A DNA stretch of 64,000 bases from Halioglobus sp. (GTDB taxonomy: Bacteria; Pseudomonadota; Gammaproteobacteria; Pseudomonadales; Halieaceae), in NCBI GenBank assembly GCA_020443345.1, contig JAGRIH010000051.1, positions 53,044-117,043 of the forward strand, written 5' to 3'. Shown piece by piece: positions 31,087 to 39,282 of this stretch. The translations under genes and the position numbers were made by a program. Each line of letters starts with the position of its first letter. Within the stretch, counting starts at the first letter, position 1. The notes under the pieces were generated by a model. The model saw nothing but the letters and a program-made list of their open reading frames with translations. It searched no databases and had not been told where the DNA came from.

Positions 31087-32280
31087 TCAATGTGAATCGC
31101 CAGAGCTGGCGATGAGTTCTCTGGTGTGCCGGGCAATCATCCACTCCTCGCGCGTGGGCACCACCCATACCGGTACGCGGCTGTCGCTGGCACTGATACG
31201 CAGGGCGTGGCGCTCGTTGGCCCTCTCATCCAGCTTGATCTGCGCCCAGGAGGCGAGTTCACACACACGCCTGCGAATCGGCGCGGCGTGTTCACCGATC
31301 CCGGCCGTGAACACCAGTGCGTCCAGCCCGCCCAGAGCCGCTGTGAGCGCGCCCAGTTCGCAGTTGATGCGGTAGACATAGAAATCAATCGCCTCACGGG
31401 CGCTGTCGCTATCGCTGTTCAGCAGCTCCCGCATGTCGCTGCTGATACCGGACATGCCCAGCAGGCCGGATTGGTAATAGAGCAGCTGGAAAACCTCCTC
31501 ACTGCTCATGCCCAGTTCATTTTGCAGGTACAGCACAATACCCGGATCGAGGTCTCCGCAGCGGCTTCCCATCGGCAGGCCATCCAGTGCGGTAAAACCC
31601 ATGGTGGTGGCCACGCTGCATCCATCGCGCATCGCACACATGCTCGCCCCGTTACCCAGATGCGCGACAATCACATTTCCGGCAGCCGCTTTCTCACCGA
31701 TGATCCCCGGCAGGGTGGCGGCCATGTATTCATAGGAAAGCCCGTGAAATCCGTAGCGCCTTATACCGCGTTGGTAGAGATGCAAAGGCAAGCCAAACTG
31801 CCGGGCAACGGTGGGCAAGGTAGAGTGAAAGGCAGTGTCAAAGCAGGCGATCTGCGGCAACTCCGGCATCAGCTCAGCCAGTATGCGGATGCCGGCCAGG
31901 TTGTGGGGCTGGTGTAGCGGTGCGAGTGGATTGAGCGTATCGAGCCGGTCCAGCACCTTATCGCTCACCAGTGTCGGGGCATCATACAAACCGCCGCCGT
32001 GGACGACCCGGTGGCCGACGGCCGCGACGTGTTTGCTCGCCTCGCGCGTACGCCCCCACTCCACCAGTGCCAACATCGCTGCGGCGTGATCGCAGCCCGC
32101 ATCCAATGACGTGTTGACAACCTGCGTATTGCCGCGGTCAAAGGCCCGTATTCTGGGCGCAGTGCCGATACCCTCGACCTGGCCGTATCCAATGATTGGC
32201 AGGCTCGCATCATCGCCGTCATACAACCCAAACTTGATGCTGGAAGAGCCGCTGTTGAGTACCAAAATGGCGTTTTTCAT
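31087..32280 (-). CDS. ackA: Acetate kinase
   Basis: 397 aa from ATG 32280. ASKHA-fold kinase interconverting acetyl phosphate + ADP and acetate + ATP. Motifs: LVLNSGSSSIKF, VGHRVVHGGG, FDTAFHSTLP, YGFHGLSYEY and HLGNGASMCA, all in their usual order and a normal length. No phosphotransacetylase lies beside it; a phosphoketolase relic at 25735 may once have supplied acetyl phosphate. The leader contains the island palindrome and two small hairpins. Confidence 0.95.
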   Translation of the reverse strand: MKNAILVLNSGSSSIKFGLYDGDDASLPIIGYGQVEGIGTAPRIRAFDRGNTQVVNTSLDAGCDHAAAMLALVEWGRTREASKHVAAVGHRVVHGGGLYDAPTLVSDKVLDRLDTLNPLAPLHQPHNLAGIRILAELMPELPQIACFDTAFHSTLPTVARQFGLPLHLYQRGIRRYGFHGLSYEYMAATLPGIIGEKAAAGNVIVAHLGNGASMCAMRDGCSVATTMGFTALDGLPMGSRCGDLDPGIVLYLQNELGMSSEEVFQLLYYQSGLLGMSGISSDMRELLNSDSDSAREAIDFYVYRINCELGALTAALGGLDALVFTAGIGEHAAPIRRRVCELASWAQIKLDERANERHALRISASDSRVPVWVVPTREEWMIARHTRELIASSGDSH

Positions 32281-32316
32281 CTGCAAGCTATCTGCTGCTA
32301 AAGGTCACGGTACGAT

Positions 32317-32360
32317 CCGGTTTTTGACCGGTTGCGGACAGTGTGGAGAGCCTACTCCAC
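32317..32360 (-). other. Two hairpins in the ackA leader
   Basis: Between the palindrome and the ackA start, the minus strand holds GTGGAG-TAGGCT-CTCCAC (32343-32360) and CCGGT-CAAAA-ACCGG (32317-32331), both with perfect arms. Neither is followed by a T-run, so a leader RNA structure rather than a terminator is indicated. Function unknown. Confidence 0.4.
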
Positions 32361-32405
32361 GACCATCGCGCGATGCAATAAATGGGTGAGCGCTGCAGTA
32401 TCACC

Positions 32406-32419
32406 TGTGGACGTCCACA
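32406..32419. promoter_or_regulatory. Palindromic operator TGTGG-ACGT-CCACA upstream of ackA
   Basis: Perfect 14-bp palindrome, centred 132 bases before the ackA ATG. Together with the flank (32372-32421) it matches the CBS-gene upstream region (38054-38103) at 39 of 50 positions without gaps. That includes a TAYTSC element at an equal distance (centre of palindrome to its first base about 33), which may be the -10 box. This would place the palindrome near -41 to -45, as in class II activation. Confidence 0.65.
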
Positions 32420-32508
32420 ATAGCTCTGTGCCTGACCTTTAGCTATTATCTGAAGTGCGTCATCGGCAAAAAAGTAACCTTGCAGACAAGGTGAGTCAAA
32501 TGCAGGAT

Positions 32509-32725
32509 TCATCCCGCTGCGCCAATCGCTGCGCCGCCATTGTGCTTTAGGCCTGACTTGCGCAGCTGCAAAGCCAGTGGACAAGCCCGTGAACGCCGAC
32601 TGGAACAGATTAAAACCTACAAACAGCGTCAGCAGCATCCACCGCGGCGAGAACATCCAGGCCAGCACCACGCTGAGGCAGATGACGGCGCCGGTAAAAG
32701 CGAGGACGGTGCGTTCGATAGACAT
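32509..32725 (-). pseudogene. DUF2892 membrane protein with frameshift
   Basis: The start is sound (GAGGAG 9 bases before ATG 32725). The N-terminal frame gives two membrane helices, MSIERTVLAFTGAVICLSVV to NLFQSAFTG, typical of DUF2892 (YgaP-like membrane part). The conserved end, CPLALQLRKSGLKHN, continues in another frame from about 32585 and stops at 32509-32511. A loss of two T in a TTTTG run would explain the shift. It may be a real inactivation or a sequencing error. Confidence 0.75.
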
Positions 32726-33143
32726 AAAGCGTTCTCCTCAGATCAAGGTATTGCAAAATATTTCAGGCACTCTCGTTTTCCGGTTTCAACCCTTCGATGC
32801 CAAGAATCTTGAGCAGCTATTTCTCGTAGAGCGCTTCGGCCTGACCGCGGCTATGGACCCGCAGCTCCAGCTTGAAGAAGGCGCAGCCAGGTCTATTCAT
32901 CACATCTACCGCACTTATCTATGATATATCTCTAATTTAGTTTATACTTATATTAGTACAAATATAAACTCCCGTCTTCCCCTGGCTGAACTGGCTGGTA
33001 AATATACGGTCGACAGACGCGGGACGCTCTCGCACCGCTTTTGGCCAAGACAGTCACAGTTAAGACATCCGTCCAGGCAAGGGTGCCAAAAGGCGAGTTA
33101 TCGAGTATTACCGCACCACGATAAAGCCGACACTGGCCGCCGA
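32726..33143. other. Intergenic region with an unassigned coding relic
   Basis: The minus strand at about 32763-32897 reads FFKLELRVHSRGQAEALYEK, an in-frame TAG, then LLKILGIEGLKPENESA and TGA. This looks protein-like but no family is recognised. 32925-32970 is unusually AT-rich. The rest shows no convincing gene; a 64-codon minus-strand frame at 32953-33147 has no recognisable family. Confidence 0.35.
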
Positions 33144-35576
33144 TCAATCACCTGCCCTGTCGCCGAATCCCAGACGTTTTTCCACCTCGAGAACCTGCAG
33201 CGTGGTCTTGATCACCATGTCGGGATTGAGGCTCATCGAGTCGATGCCGATCTCGACGAGATAGTCGACCATTTCGGGGTAGTCGGACGGCGCCTGGCCG
33301 CAGATGCCCGAATGCCGCTGGTTGCGGCGTGCGCCGTCCACCGCCAGGCGAATCATCTCCAGCACGCCGGGGTCGCGCTCATCGAAGTCAAAGGCCACCA
33401 GTTCGGAGTCCCGGTCGACCCCCAATGTCAGTTGTGTGAGATCATTGGAACCGATGGAAAAGCCGTCGAACAGTTTGGCAAACGCATCGACCTGGATCAC
33501 GTTGTTGGGAATCTCACACATCACGTAAATTTCCAGGTCATTCTCGCCGCGGCGCAGACCGTGCTGCGCGAGGCTCTCCAGCACCCGCTCGGCTTCCTCC
33601 ACGCGGCGGCAAAATGGAATCATGAGCTTGACATTGGTCAATCCCATGGTGTCGCGCACCCGCCGCATGGCGGCGCATTCCAGGGCAAAACCTTCGGCGT
33701 AGTCCGGATGGGTATAGCGCGAGGCGCCGCGGAATCCCAGCATGGGGTTGTCCTCTACCGGCTCGAAATGGCGTCCACCCAGCAGATTGGCGTACTCATT
33801 GGTCTTGAAATCCGACAGGCGCACGATTACCGGTTTGGGATAAAATGCCGCGGCAATGGTGCCGATGCCTTCGCACAGGCGTTCGATAAAAAAATCAGCC
33901 GGCGCGGGATAACCGCGCGTCAGTTGCTCGATCCGCGCGCGCTCTGTTCGGTCCTGGATTTTTCCCGGATTGACCAGCGCCATGGGGTGCACCTTGATGA
34001 ACTGATTGATGATGAACTCCATGCGCGCCAGCCCCACACCATCATTGGGTATGAAACTGCTCTGGAAGGCCACCTCGGGATTGGCCAGGTTCATCATGAT
34101 CCGGGTGCGCGGCCGCTGCAGCTCGCTGATATCGGTGGTCTGAACGGTATAGGGCACTTCACCGGCGTACACCCTGCCCACGTCGCCTTCAGCGCAAGAC
34201 AGGGTTATGAGATCGCCGGTGCGGATCGTTTCGGTGCCATTGTCCGTACCGACCACTGCGGCGATACCCAGTTCGCGCGCCACAATGGCCGCATGGCAGG
34301 TGCGCCCGCCGCGGTTGGTGACAAGCGCCGCCGCCGTTTTCATCACCGGCCCCCAGCCCGGGGTCGTGGTGTCGGCAACCAGGACTTCCCCCGGTTGAAA
34401 CTCCGATAAACGTGCAATGTCCTGGATGACGCGGGCGCGGCCCGTTGCCACTCTGGTGCCGACTGCCCGGCCGGTAGCCACCACCTCGCCGCGACCCTGC
34501 AGGCGATATTCCTCGAGCTGCGTGGCCTGGCGCCGGGACACCACGGTCTCCGGCCGCGCCTGCACGATATAGAGCCGGCCGTCGCCACCGTCCTTGGCCC
34601 ATTCCATATCCATGGGCACGGCAGTCCCGGCTCGCGCGCTGTAATGGGCTTCCACCTTGATCGCGTAATCCGCCAGGGTCAACACCTCTTCATCGGTGAT
34701 GCAAAATTGCGCTCGAATGGCTTTCGGTGTCGGCACATTGCGCGTGGTTTCGCCACTGCGCCCCTGGGAGTAGACCATTTTGATTTTTTTCTCTCCCAAC
34801 ATGCGGCGCAACACGGCGCGATGGCCTCGCTGGAAGGTGGGCTTGTGTACGTAGAACTCGTCCGGATCAACCGTGCCCTGCACCACGTTTTCACCCAGGC
34901 CATAGGCGCCGGTGACAAACACCACATCGGAAAAGCCGGTCTCGGTGTCCACAGAAAACGTTACGCCGCTGGCGGCGAGATCCGCTCGCACCATTTTCAT
35001 CACGCCAAGCGACAAAGCGAGCTTGAAATGATCGAAACCGTGATCGATACGGTAGGCAATTGCGCGCTCGGTGAACAGCGAGGCGAAACAGCGCCGGCCG
35101 GCATTGAGCAGCATTTCGTCGCCCTGGATATTCAGATAGGTTTCATACTGTCCGGCAAAACTGGCCTCCGGCAGATCTTCGGCGGTGGCGGAACTGCGCA
35201 CCGCGAGGCTCAATTCCGCCCCGTATTCCTCCTGCAACTGATGGTAGGCACCGAGGATCTGCCGGCGCAGTTCATCCGGCAGAACGGCGCCATAGACCAG
35301 ATCGCGCGCCTGGTGTGCCCTGCGCGTCAGTTCCCGCACATCGTTCTTGTCGATCCCGTCGAGCAGCGTGTGCAATGTGTCCCAGGCTCCGACCGCCGAG
35401 AGCATGTCGCGGTAGGCATCGGCGGTTGTGGCAAAACCGTTGGGTACAGGCACACCCTGCGGCGTCAGTTCGCGGTACATTTCGCCCAGAGAGGCATTCT
35501 TGCCGCCCACCAGGGGCACATCGTTTGCGGTGATCTCGCCAAACCAGCGAATGTAATTGGGTTGAGCGCTGCGCAT
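33144..35576 (-). CDS. ppsA: Phosphoenolpyruvate synthase
   Basis: 810 aa from ATG 35576 (AGGAGG 6 bases upstream); an in-frame extension to 35951 overlaps the aldolase gene and is not protein-like. N-terminal ATP-grasp domain (VGGKNASLGEMY, later RSSATAEDLPEASFAGQ), swivelling domain with catalytic His in TNRGGRTCHAAIVARELG, and C-terminal PEP-binding barrel with GSNDLTQLTLGVDRDS and SGICGQAPSDYPE. It converts pyruvate + ATP + water to PEP + AMP + Pi. It follows the aldolase gene by 35 bases, a gluconeogenic pair. Confidence 0.95.
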   Translation of the reverse strand: MRSAQPNYIRWFGEITANDVPLVGGKNASLGEMYRELTPQGVPVPNGFATTADAYRDMLSAVGAWDTLHTLLDGIDKNDVRELTRRAHQARDLVYGAVLPDELRRQILGAYHQLQEEYGAELSLAVRSSATAEDLPEASFAGQYETYLNIQGDEMLLNAGRRCFASLFTERAIAYRIDHGFDHFKLALSLGVMKMVRADLAASGVTFSVDTETGFSDVVFVTGAYGLGENVVQGTVDPDEFYVHKPTFQRGHRAVLRRMLGEKKIKMVYSQGRSGETTRNVPTPKAIRAQFCITDEEVLTLADYAIKVEAHYSARAGTAVPMDMEWAKDGGDGRLYIVQARPETVVSRRQATQLEEYRLQGRGEVVATGRAVGTRVATGRARVIQDIARLSEFQPGEVLVADTTTPGWGPVMKTAAALVTNRGGRTCHAAIVARELGIAAVVGTDNGTETIRTGDLITLSCAEGDVGRVYAGEVPYTVQTTDISELQRPRTRIMMNLANPEVAFQSSFIPNDGVGLARMEFIINQFIKVHPMALVNPGKIQDRTERARIEQLTRGYPAPADFFIERLCEGIGTIAAAFYPKPVIVRLSDFKTNEYANLLGGRHFEPVEDNPMLGFRGASRYTHPDYAEGFALECAAMRRVRDTMGLTNVKLMIPFCRRVEEAERVLESLAQHGLRRGENDLEIYVMCEIPNNVIQVDAFAKLFDGFSIGSNDLTQLTLGVDRDSELVAFDFDERDPGVLEMIRLAVDGARRNQRHSGICGQAPSDYPEMVDYLVEIGIDSMSLNPDMVIKTTLQVLEVEKRLGFGDRAGD

Positions 35577-35611
35577 GCGCGCCTCCTGTTTGTTCGGGCA
35601 ATGTTCGTCAA

Positions 35612-36637
35612 TCATGCATCGGCCGTTTCCATGGAAGAACGGTACTGTCCCGCGCGTGCCGCGCCGTTGAGTTTGGCGCGCCGGTACAGCGCCGTCTGGG
35701 TATCGGCCGCATTGGCGGGATCGCCACGCCAAGCCTGCAAGGCAGGTTCCTGCAGTGCGCGGCCGTAGGAAAAACTCAGCTCCCAGGGCTGTGGTGACAG
35801 GCGATTGAGCGCATCGAGATTGGCGGTGGCCTCCTGCGGTGTCTGCCCACCGGAGAGAAAAACGATGCCGGGGACGGCGGCCGGCACCACCCGGCGCAAT
35901 ACCGCGACGGTCTGTGCCGCGACCTCTTCCGGAGCAGCTTGCTGTGTGCACGCTTTACCCGGTGTCACCATGCTCGGTTTCAGCAGCATGTGTTCCAGTA
36001 CGACACGGTGCCGATGCAGCGCGTGAAACACTGCGTGCAGCACCGCTTCGCTGACCTGGGCGCCGCGCTCGATACCATGATCGCCGTCGATCAGCACCTC
36101 CGGCTCGACAATGGGTGCCAGGCCCTGGTGCTGGCAGATCGCGGCATAGCGCGCAAGAACCTCGGCGTTGGCCTCGATCGCGAGCCGGCTCGGCGTGCTT
36201 GTCGATATATGGTACACATCGCGCCATTTTGCAAAGCGGGCGCCCCGTGTTTTGTATTCCTCCAGGCGCTGCTGCAGGCCGTCCAGGCCCTGAGTGATTT
36301 CATCGCCCGGCGCATTGGCCAGCGGCACCTTGCCCCGGTCGACCTTGACACCCGGCACCATGCCCTGTCGCCGCGCCAGTTCGGGCAGAGGCGTGCCATC
36401 ATCTGCACACTGGCCGAGGGTTTCCTCGAACAAAATGACTCCGCTGATAAATTCACCCAGCCCGGGCGTTGCCAGGATCAAACTGCGGTAACTGCGGCGC
36501 TGCTCCTCGGTCGACTCGACACCGATCGCCTGGAAACGCTTTGCCATGGTCGGATTGCTCTCGTCGGCGGCGAGAATACCCTTGCCTTTCTGAACCAGTG
36601 CATCGACGGTTTGCTGCAAAGTAACCTGTGTATTCAT
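35612..36637 (-). CDS. Class I fructose-bisphosphate aldolase
   Basis: 341 aa from ATG 36637 (GGGAGGT 7 bases upstream). The eukaryote-like class I family: GKGILAADESNPTMAKRF near the N-terminus, Schiff-base Lys in EHMLLKPSMVTPG, and LSGGQTPQEATANLDALNR. It cleaves or forms fructose 1,6-bisphosphate without a metal. It is paired with ppsA downstream. Class I aldolases beside stress genes are a common feature of accessory energy islands. Confidence 0.94.
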   Translation of the reverse strand: MNTQVTLQQTVDALVQKGKGILAADESNPTMAKRFQAIGVESTEEQRRSYRSLILATPGLGEFISGVILFEETLGQCADDGTPLPELARRQGMVPGVKVDRGKVPLANAPGDEITQGLDGLQQRLEEYKTRGARFAKWRDVYHISTSTPSRLAIEANAEVLARYAAICQHQGLAPIVEPEVLIDGDHGIERGAQVSEAVLHAVFHALHRHRVVLEHMLLKPSMVTPGKACTQQAAPEEVAAQTVAVLRRVVPAAVPGIVFLSGGQTPQEATANLDALNRLSPQPWELSFSYGRALQEPALQAWRGDPANAADTQTALYRRAKLNGAARAGQYRSSMETADA

Positions 36638-36676
36638 CCGGTGCACCTCCCGAGCGTATTGATCTGCAAACACGTT

Positions 36677-36860
36677 CTACTGAGCAGCATAGCCACGATC
36701 GATGAGCAGTTGCGCACCGGTGACAAACCTGGCTTCATCCGACGCGAGGTAGAGTACGCCGTAGGCGATATCATCGGGTTCACCGACATGGCCGAGGGGG
36801 TGAGCGTTATCGAGCTGCTGCCTGAAAGCCGCAGCACCGTCCGGCGACGCCTCGGCACCG
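36677..36860 (-). pseudogene. Short-chain dehydrogenase/reductase C-terminal relic
   Basis: The minus-strand frame ends with HPLGHVGEPDDIAYGVLYLA, then SDEARFVTGAQLLIDRGYAA, the standard C-terminus of SDR enzymes (HPLGR-GxPEEIA, FVTG-x-x-x-DGG). The Rossmann fold and the catalytic YxxxK are missing, and the frame overlaps hsp20 upstream. Only about 60 residues remain. It lies between hsp20 and the aldolase gene. Confidence 0.78.
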
Positions 36861-36902
36861 GGCCGGCGTTCAGCTACACGCCGACCCGGTGCGCCGGTAC
36901 GC

Positions 36903-37421
36903 CTATGCCTCGGCCTTGACTGCAATGCGCTTGACTTTTTTCTTCGCCTCTTCGCTCTTGGGAAGGTCGATGCTCAACACGCCCTTTTTGAACGAGGCCG
37001 CTATCTTCGCTTCATTGACTTCCGCGGGAATGCTCAGGGTGCGTCTGAATGCGCCGAAGCTGCGTTCCTTGCGATAAAACTCCTTGCCCTCCTCTTCCTG
37101 CTCCTGCTTTTTCTCGCCCTTGATCGTGAGCAGGCCGTCACTGAGGCTGACTTCCACGTCATTTTCATCCATGCCGGGCAGGTCCACCTTGATATGAAAT
37201 CCTTTTTCATCTTCCGTTTCGTCGATCTGCGGCGACAGCGCACCGCGGGACAACAGACCCCGCAGGGCGGGAAACCGCTCTGCGCCGTCCCAGAAATCGC
37301 GGGTCAACTGGTCCATCTCGCGCTGCAATAACGATATATCCCGCTCAAAGGACTCGAAGGGCTGGTCTGCGGCGTGGCGCAGTCTCCCCCAGCGCCAGGG
37401 GGCAAGTTCTCTTCTCGGCAT
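36903..37421 (-). CDS. Hsp20 family small heat shock protein
   Basis: 172 aa from ATG 37421, which has GAGG 8 bases upstream; two further upstream in-frame ATGs are worse placed. Alpha-crystallin domain from about residue 60: FHIKVDLPGMDENDVEVSLSD, GLLTIKGEKK, then AAFKKGVLSIDLPKSE-like end. ATP-independent chaperone that holds unfolded proteins. It follows the CBS-pair gene with an 80-base gap containing two strong hairpins and may share its transcript. Confidence 0.93.
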   Translation of the reverse strand: MPRRELAPWRWGRLRHAADQPFESFERDISLLQREMDQLTRDFWDGAERFPALRGLLSRGALSPQIDETEDEKGFHIKVDLPGMDENDVEVSLSDGLLTIKGEKKQEQEEEGKEFYRKERSFGAFRRTLSIPAEVNEAKIAASFKKGVLSIDLPKSEEAKKKVKRIAVKAEA

Positions 37422-37457
37422 ACTCATATCCTCACAGGTTAAATAACAGTTGCTGCG

Positions 37458-37491
37458 CTGCATGTTCGATGCAGCCGTCGGTAACGACGGG
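37458..37491 (-). other. Tandem hairpins in the hsp20 leader
   Basis: Two adjoining perfect inverted repeats lie between the CBS gene stop and hsp20: CCGTCG-TTAC-CGACGG (37476-37491) and GCTGCAT-CGAAC-ATGCAGC (37458-37476), read on the minus strand. Neither has a T-run. They precede a short CCT-GTG-AGG that could partly mask the ribosome site. A leader structure in front of a small heat-shock gene suggests an RNA thermometer or processing site. No match to the ROSE consensus was established. Confidence 0.45.
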
Positions 37492-37501
37492 GCAGTCAGA
37501 C

Positions 37502-37978
37502 TCAGGCATTGACCACGGCTTTCATCGGTTTGCTGCCCGTTTTCTGACAGATGGCCGCCAGTGTGCCGGCCACTTCCTTGGCGCTGACGCCGGAGCGTCC
37601 GTAGCTGCTGGCCAGCGCAATGTCGTTGAGCGATACGATGCCCACCAGTTTCGACGCCTCATCGACCACCGGGATGCGGCGGATCTGGTTGGACTGCATG
37701 CACTGTTCAACATTGCCGATATCGTCATCCGGTGCGGCCATAATCGCTTTTTTTGCTTGCGCGGACGTAACCGGCAGGTCGAACAGACACTTGCCGCTGG
37801 TATAGGACGCCATCGCAATGTCGCGGTCCGTCACCATGCTGACCAACTGGCCGCTCTGCGCGCTCACTACGGGAACGCAGCCGCAATCGTGTTCCCACAT
37901 GATCTGGGCCGCATCGTTCAATGTCTGGCTGTCGGTTACCGTGAATACATTTGTGGTCATAATTTCCTGAACTTTCAT
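37502..37978 (-). CDS. CBS-pair domain protein
   Basis: 158 aa, two CBS motifs and little else: MTTNVFTVTDSQTLNDAAQI to MVTDRDIAM, and CMQSNQIRRIPVVDEASKLV to GIVSLNDIAL. Such stand-alone pairs bind adenine nucleotides or NADH and modulate partners. The gene is preceded by the island palindrome at 38088, followed by hsp20. CBS proteins next to Usp and Hsp20 genes are typical of hypoxia-responsive loci. Confidence 0.92.
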   Translation of the reverse strand: MKVQEIMTTNVFTVTDSQTLNDAAQIMWEHDCGCVPVVSAQSGQLVSMVTDRDIAMASYTSGKCLFDLPVTSAQAKKAIMAAPDDDIGNVEQCMQSNQIRRIPVVDEASKLVGIVSLNDIALASSYGRSGVSAKEVAGTLAAICQKTGSKPMKAVVNA

Positions 37979-38306
37979 GTTCGAACCCTCAACCTCGGTT
38001 ATCGATGAATCCGGCGTGCTGCCGGTGGAGCAACCAAGCTACGCCCTCAGGCAGATGGAGTACATTGGTGAAAGGTGCAGTGCGACCTGTGGATGTCCAC
38101 AATGACGCTGTAACGGGCTGCGAATTACAATTACATGCTGTGTGGGAAATGCTAGTGATGATGAGCATATTTTCGATCGACACGGCAGTGCCGCCGGGCA
38201 AGCGACACGGCGGTACTCTTGTTCCCGCAAGCGCTCGCCCCAGGAGTATCGAATGGGTGTCACACCACACCGACCGCAAATGCGATCGCTGTAGCCTGCG
38301 CGCCGT
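37979..38306. other. Intergenic region upstream of CBS gene
   Basis: It contains the palindrome described separately and a hairpin CCGGC-AGCAC-GCCGG (minus strand, about 38010-38024) in the CBS leader. A GGTGT-N6-ACACC repeat lies near 38262-38277, downstream of the membrane protein gene. No gene was recognised. Confidence 0.5.
38088..38101. promoter_or_regulatory. Palindromic operator TGTGG-ATGT-CCACA upstream of CBS gene
   Basis: The arms are perfect and the 4-base spacer differs by one base from the ackA site. Centred 116 bases before the CBS start. The surrounding 50 bases (38054-38103) match the ackA upstream region at 39 positions, including TACTCC where ackA has TATTGC. Two unrelated genes sharing this block argues for a common regulator and promoter design. 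Confidence 0.65.
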
Positions 38307-38954
38307 TCAGTCGCCGGTGCGAGCAGAACTGACGTCTTCTTCGTCAGTGATATTGCGTACCGCCAGGCGCATTTCCTGTCTGTTTTGCGCATGCATGGCC
38401 GCATCCCCGAAGTCGGAAAAACGGGCGTAGCGTTTGTGTGGGTCGAGAATTTTCCTGGCGTGCTTGATGGGGCACCAGTACTGTTCGGTGCGCGCGACAA
38501 TTTCCCGGCAATAGGCCAGCAGCCCGCTGACGTAGCCGCAGTACACACAATTGAGCTTTTCAATGCTGTTCATGTAAGACAGCCGATGCCGATCGATGAC
38601 GATATACGCGCTGCGGCGCACCCGCTTGATTCGATACAGGGGAAAGCAGGTCCATTGATAAAAGGACACCGCTGCATCCAGCAAGAGAAACGGCACTATC
38701 ATCGGATAGATCACCGGTGCCGAGGCAAGATTGCGCCACTCACTGTGCCAAAGCCAGCGCAACAGCCCGGTCTTCAATCGCTGATGCGCCTGCCTGACGG
38801 ATTCTTCGAATCTGACCCGTGTACCGTCCAGTCGATACGACAGTGCGGCCTGCTGTTGTTCGAGAATGTCGGCCAACTGCTCCTCCCGCAGGCGGATTTC
38901 CTCTAACAGTTCCCTTATCCGTGTGTTCAATTGCGTCTCCGGGGTATGATCCAC
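38307..38954 (-). CDS. Conserved membrane protein of unknown function
   Basis: About 215 aa from GTG 38954; the start is uncertain, and ATGs at 39002 or 39041 are possible but give non-conserved residues. An N-terminal coiled coil (RIRELLEEIRLREEQLADIL) is followed by a hydrophobic segment (APVIYPMIVPFLLLDAAVSF), then YIVIDRHRLSYMNSIEKLNC, VYCGY, and EQYWCPIKHARKI. The Cys-rich C-terminal signature belongs to a widespread uncharacterised proteobacterial family. No function can be assigned. It is upstream of the CBS gene by about 330 bases. Confidence 0.7.
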   Translation of the reverse strand: MDHTPETQLNTRIRELLEEIRLREEQLADILEQQQAALSYRLDGTRVRFEESVRQAHQRLKTGLLRWLWHSEWRNLASAPVIYPMIVPFLLLDAAVSFYQWTCFPLYRIKRVRRSAYIVIDRHRLSYMNSIEKLNCVYCGYVSGLLAYCREIVARTEQYWCPIKHARKILDPHKRYARFSDFGDAAMHAQNRQEMRLAVRNITDEEDVSSARTGD

Positions 38955-39282
38955 GTTTGATTGCAGTCTCGTCGGCCAGCGTGGGCCACTCCAATACCAC
39001 CGCATTAGACCACAATTGGATGATGTGGACAGCAAGGTCATGCGCTGTGCGTTTGCACGATACCGTGTGGCGCAGATGTACTGACTGGGGCTACAGAACG
39101 AAAGGCAGTTACACCGCCATGCAGCCAGTCGCAGAGCATTATGACCAGCTCGTGCCAGTGCCATTTATTAAGCTGCACTGAACACGACAGACGTGCAGGA
39201 GCGGCAATTTTCCTGCCGGGGGGCGCGAGCGGCGCCTGGCGGAAAAATTATTGCGCCCTGCCGTGCATCTCGTTTCGCGCGC
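38955..39282. other. Intergenic region without recognised gene
   Basis: About 330 bases between the unknown membrane protein and the end of the intact ABC permease. Open frames on both strands were checked and none resembles a protein family. It should contain the promoter of the membrane protein gene. Confidence 0.45.

Noticed and set aside
30797..31168. Minus-strand frame overlapping the SLBB relic and the end of ackA
   Set aside because: It is antisense to motif-bearing sequence and shows no protein-like features of its own.
36634..36858. Alternative minus-strand frame over the SDR relic
   Set aside because: The SDR C-terminal motifs are in the neighbouring frame; this one has none.
37979..37999. 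GTTCGAACC resembling a tRNA T-loop
   Set aside because: No acceptor stem, anticodon arm or CCA end fits around it; it is part of the CBS gene leader.
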